Positions 60,126 to 64,000 of a stretch of DNA of 64,000 nucleotides are shown here, piece by piece. Below the pieces are notes generated by a model that saw only the letters and a program-made list of their open reading frames with translations, made no database searches and was not told where the DNA came from. Made by a program: the position numbers and the translations under genes. The DNA is from Sisyra terminalis (taxonomy: Eukaryota > Arthropoda > Insecta > Neuroptera > Sisyridae). Position 1 is the stretch's first letter, and each line of letters begins with the position of its first letter. The DNA lies in NCBI GenBank assembly GCA_958496175.1, contig OY292280.1:4712001-4776000 (forward strand), given 5' to 3'.

Positions 60126-60279
60126 CAAGGTTTATAAAATACACAGGTGGCCTCATTCGCCACGTGACGTATCCAGAAGAAATTCGTACATATCTTCAGA
60201 CTGATTCAAATTTCAAAATTCTTCGTATGACGTCACATTTTTTTTCTAATGGGACAACCTGTGTAATTTATAAACCTTG
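60126..60279. mobile_element. Mutator-like MITE, family C
   Basis: 9 bp duplication ATACTCTAT/ATACTCTAG with one mismatch (60117-60125 and 60280-60288). Confidence 0.9.
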
Positions 60280-60290
60280 ATACTCTAGAG

Positions 60291-60738
60291 CAGCGGTTCC
60301 TAACCCTTTTCAGCCGCAGGCCCCCAATAAAATCAAGGATAATGCCAAGGACCCCTGAGTGAAAAAAAGTGCAATTTTTGGACAGTATTATATTTTAGTA
60401 TTCCTTCATTAAATTAAGAAAAAAAAAATTTCAAATGGGACCGCGGACCCCCAGGGGTTCGCGGACAGCCCCCGCTTTAGAGGTGGGCAACCCGGGCGGT
60501 CGCCCGGGGTGGAAAATTTCAGGGGCGGCATTTTGTCATATCTGATATACAATATAAACAAAAATGTGAAAAAATTAGTTTTTAGTTAAAAAAATATTTT
60601 TCCAAAAAAATTAAAATTTTTGTGATATTAAAACTCTGTGTTTTTGCAACCCTGAAGGGGCGGCATTTTTTCATTTTGCTCAGGGCGGCAAATTTGCTAG
60701 AGCGGGGCCTGCCGCGGACCACAGGTCAGGAAACAATG
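60291..60738. mobile_element. hAT-type element with GC-rich interior
   Basis: CAGCGGTTCCTAACCC and GTCAGGAAACAATG ends, with 8 bp flanks CTCTAGAG/CACTAGAG. Internal GGGCGGCA-type motifs recur, including a GGGCGGTCGCCC hairpin near 60495. Confidence 0.7.
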
Positions 60739-62190
60739 CACTAGAGCAATTCAATCCCTAAGGTTTTACGTACAAGAGGTCCAAATTTAATGCGATATTT
60801 AGTAAATTTATTATATTTAGTAATATCATAGATATTTTCTTTTTTTTCACAAAGTATCTTCATTTTAGGTAAGATTCAATATATTCGAGGTCATCATTGA
60901 CTGATTAAAAACATTTTGAATACCTTGAATAGTAAAATAAATTTCGTTTCAATAGTAAGGATGCAAATAATATATCGATTTTTTTAAACATCGATATATC
61001 GTTTATAAACATCAATATTGAAAGCCAAAACATCAACAAGTTTCTGTTTGCTGTACACTATTAACCTTGACATATAGAACTTGTGGGATTATATTAATTG
61101 AAATTCTCTTCTGGTTAAAATATTTTCATATAATTCACAAGAAACTAACAGTTGCACAGGTAGTGAAAATATTTTCGGGAAATAGTTTCCTCAAATCTCA
61201 TGAGTAATAATTAAAAAAATCAAGTAATAATAAATGGAAGAATCCATTAGAAATTGGCAATAATCAATAATTCTTGAAATCTTTTAATAGCTCATGACTT
61301 CAGTTTGAATTAAAAATGAGAAATTGCGAACAACGAATTCCAGTTCCGTGCACTCCGTGTCCTTGACATTGCTGCCACTACTGGTTGAAAGCAAAACTAA
61401 CTTTTGAAATTATTAAGGGCGCGAAAATGTCCCAATTGCCCCCTCGCGCTCTTTCTCCCCATATTGATACTTCAAGGAATTAACGAAGCAATTCTCGCCA
61501 AACTTGAACGTCGGAAAGTATATTTAGAATGCTTTTGTTAAACTTACAAAGAGTTTCACATCTTGAGAACGGAAAAATCAATAAAATTGTATAGGAAATT
61601 TCAAAACAAACTACACGCGTTTTTATAAAAACAATTTTTCCAATCGAAAATTATTTTCTAATTAATGCAAGAAATGTATATATTTCCGTGTAATATCGTA
61701 GAGAAACTAATGAAGAATGCAATTGTCATTACATTTGTGCTATGTGGGTGGCCTACATACGAAAAAAATCGTTTTCCAATCGTGGGACAATTGAACATCA
61801 TAAGCTTGCAGTGTCCGCATTGAACAGCTGAACACGCGTGTATTGGTGTATGCCTATACGAATCACATGGATGCTGTGTTATTTGCATACATAAATCTCC
61901 AACCCAGTGTTACAAAATATATGACATATTTGGTATATATAGAATGCAACGTTGCCGCTTGTTCCCAACAAATATATGTCACCATTTTAGTATAAAAATA
62001 TTATGCCTACTGTAAGGGATCCCAGGGCTCCCAGGACCTGTCCTGGAGGCCAAACAGGACTTCTATAAATAAACATAAACACAATAAACATAAACTTTTC
62101 ATTATGCTTCACCGGATCAATCGATTCTGTTAACCTATATGACACATTGGCATAATTTTATGACAAAAAAGTCAAATAAACAAATGATTA
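60739..62190. other. Spacer with a GC-richer island at 61340-61900
   Basis: An ATG-initiated 76-codon ORF (61888-61658, minus) has several Cys (CSAVQCGHC) but no recognised domain. A lone GAATGCAACGTTGCC near 61941 is a family A scrap. Confidence 0.35.
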
Positions 62191-64000
62191 CTATTTATAT
62201 ATAACAATAATTTATATATATTAATAATAATTTTTAATTAGATATTTACTTCTATTTTTTTGACTTCACCACTAGCATAATTTTTTTTTTTTTTAAATTT
62301 ACTACTCGCACTTGAAACTTCGTCCCCGTGGCGATATTTTGGTAATACAGTGTAATCCGGATTTATTTAAAACCGGAGGGTGCCGGATTATTGGAATGTT
62401 CGGATTACAAGATTATAATGGAAAAGTCATAGGTAATGAATACAATAAAACATTTCAAAGAGGGCATAAATGTAGAGGGATGAGGGAGACGTGGGCGGAA
62501 GGTGATTATAGTGAGATTATACTGTATTTCATAAAATATGACAAACATTCTTTTATAGTGGTTAATATTTATATATAACAATAATAATATTTTTATATAT
62601 TAATAACAATTTTTAATTAGATACTTACTTTTTTTTTTTTTGACTTCACCACTAGCATAATTTTTTTTTTTTTAAATTTACTACTCGCACTTGAAACTTC
62701 GTCCCCGTGGCGATATTTTGGTAATACAGTGTAATCCGGATTTATTTAATACCGGAGGGTGCCGGATTATTGGAATGTTCGGATTACAAGATTATAGTGG
62801 AAAAGTCATAGGTAATGAATACAATAAAACATTTCAAAGAGGGCATAAATGTAGAGGGATGAGGGAGACGTGGGCGGAAGGTGATTATAGTGAGATTATA
62901 CTGTATTTCATAAAATATGACAAACATTCTTTTATAGTGGTTAATATTTATATATAACAATAATAATATTTTTATATATTAATAACAATTTTTAATTAGA
63001 TACTTACTTTTTTTTTTTTTGACTTCACCACTAGCATAATTTTTTTTTTTTTAAATTTACTACTCGCACTTGAAACTTCGTCCCCGTGGCGATATTTTGG
63101 TAATACAGTGTAATCCGGATTTATTTAATACCGGAGGGTGCCGGATTATTGGAATGTTCGGATTACAAGATTATAGTGGAAAAGTCATAGGTAATGAATA
63201 CAATAAAACATTTCATAGAGGGCATAAATGTAGAGGGATGAGGGAGACGTGGGCGGAAGGTGAATATAGTGAGATTATACTGTATTTCATAAAATATGAC
63301 AAACATTCTATTATAGTGGTTAATATTTATAAATAACAATAATAGTATTTTTATATATTAATAACAATTTTTAATTAGATACTTACTTCTATTTTTTTGA
63401 CTTCACCACTAGCATATTTTTTTTTTTTTTAAATTTACTACTCGCACTTGAAACTTCGTCCCCGTGGCGATATTTTGGTAATACAGTGTAATCCGGATTT
63501 ATTTAATACCGGAGGGTGCCGGATTATTGGAATGTTCGGATTACAAGATTATAGTGGAAAAGTCATAGGTAATGAATAAAATAAAGTATTTCATAGAGGG
63601 AATAAATGTAGAGGGATGAGGGAGGTGTGGGCGGAAGGTGTCGGATTAGTGAGATTATACTGTATTTCATAAAATATGTCAAACATTCTTTTATAAACTA
63701 TAAAAAAAAATTAATGAATAAACCACTAGCTTAAAAATATATTTTTTTAATTTTACTACTCGACACTCGCGATTTCGTCCTCGATTTCGTCTTCGTGGCA
63801 ATATTTTGGTAATACAGTGTAATCTCACTAATCCGGCACTATTAAAAACCGAAGGGTGTCGAATTACTGGATTATAGTGAAAAAGTCATAGATAACGAAT
63901 AAAATACATGTAGTATAATAATGTAGAATAAATGTAGTGGGATGCGTGAGGTGCGGGTGGAAGGTGTCGGATTAGTGAGATTGTACTGTATTTCATAAAA
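62190..64000. repeat. 379 bp tandem array containing pogo-like MITEs
   Basis: ACTACTCGCACTTGAAACTT recurs at a 379 bp period. Each unit contains a family B MITE (62348-62524, 62727-62903, 63106-63282, 63485-63662), and a diverged fifth is at 63815-63988. The first three share an internal change near the MITE right end that the fourth lacks. The array runs to the window edge. Confidence 0.92.

Noticed and set aside
62312..63336. Three near-identical 88-codon ORFs 379 bp apart
   Set aside because: They are translations of the tandem array and its MITE, not genes; the start codon is not ATG.

Overview
This 64 kb window is AT-rich, intron-containing nuclear DNA, almost certainly from an insect. 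Two multi-exon genes of clear animal ancestry are present, and their many 48-81 bp introns are of the size common in holometabolous insects. The order cannot be fixed from sequence alone. Most of the window is a dense layering of small non-autonomous transposons.

Genes. (1) A Ryk/Derailed-type Wnt co-receptor lies on the + strand at 28737-32202: six exons, 578 aa, with signal peptide, WIF domain, one membrane span and a pseudokinase. (2) A membrane-bound O-acyltransferase of the LPCAT3/nessy type lies on the - strand at 44675-39223: six exons, 486 aa, with both catalytic residues present and one GC-AG intron. (3) Between them on the + strand, convergent with (2), I assembled a small three-exon gene (36189-38996, 113 aa) that I do not recognise. 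It is not visible as one long ORF. A possible signal-peptide first exon of a minus-strand gene lies at 2007-1931. The genes share no obvious pathway; they are simply neighbours.

Layout. 1-1.2 kb: palindromic MITE cluster. 1.7-2.3 kb: GC-richer island with the candidate first exon. 2.4-6.8 kb: tandem array of a ~187 bp monomer and a 2.3 kb foldback element. 7-11.4 kb: AT-rich sequence with MITEs. 11.4-12.1 kb and 19.5-19.95 kb: GC-rich promoter-like islands. 12.3-18.9 kb: tRNA-derived SINEs, MITEs and duplications. 21-26 kb: a 91 bp tandem repeat, a hAT MITE with a perfect 8 bp target-site duplication, and foldback elements. 26-28.7 kb: upstream region of the Ryk gene. 28.7-32.2 kb: Ryk gene with a 1 kb foldback element in intron 2. 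32.2-36 kb: transposons. 36-45 kb: small gene and acyltransferase, both with transposon-filled introns. 45-58.9 kb: more SINEs, MITEs, duplications and a transposase remnant. 59-64 kb: hAT elements and a 379 bp tandem array built around a pogo-like MITE.

The recurrent repeats sort into families with different target-site signatures: a ~225 bp palindromic family with 8 bp duplications (hAT-like), a ~155 bp family with 9 bp duplications (Mutator-like), a ~212 bp family with TA duplications (pogo/Tc-like), a tRNA-derived SINE of ~175 bp, and several long foldback elements. Insertions into one another give a relative chronology.
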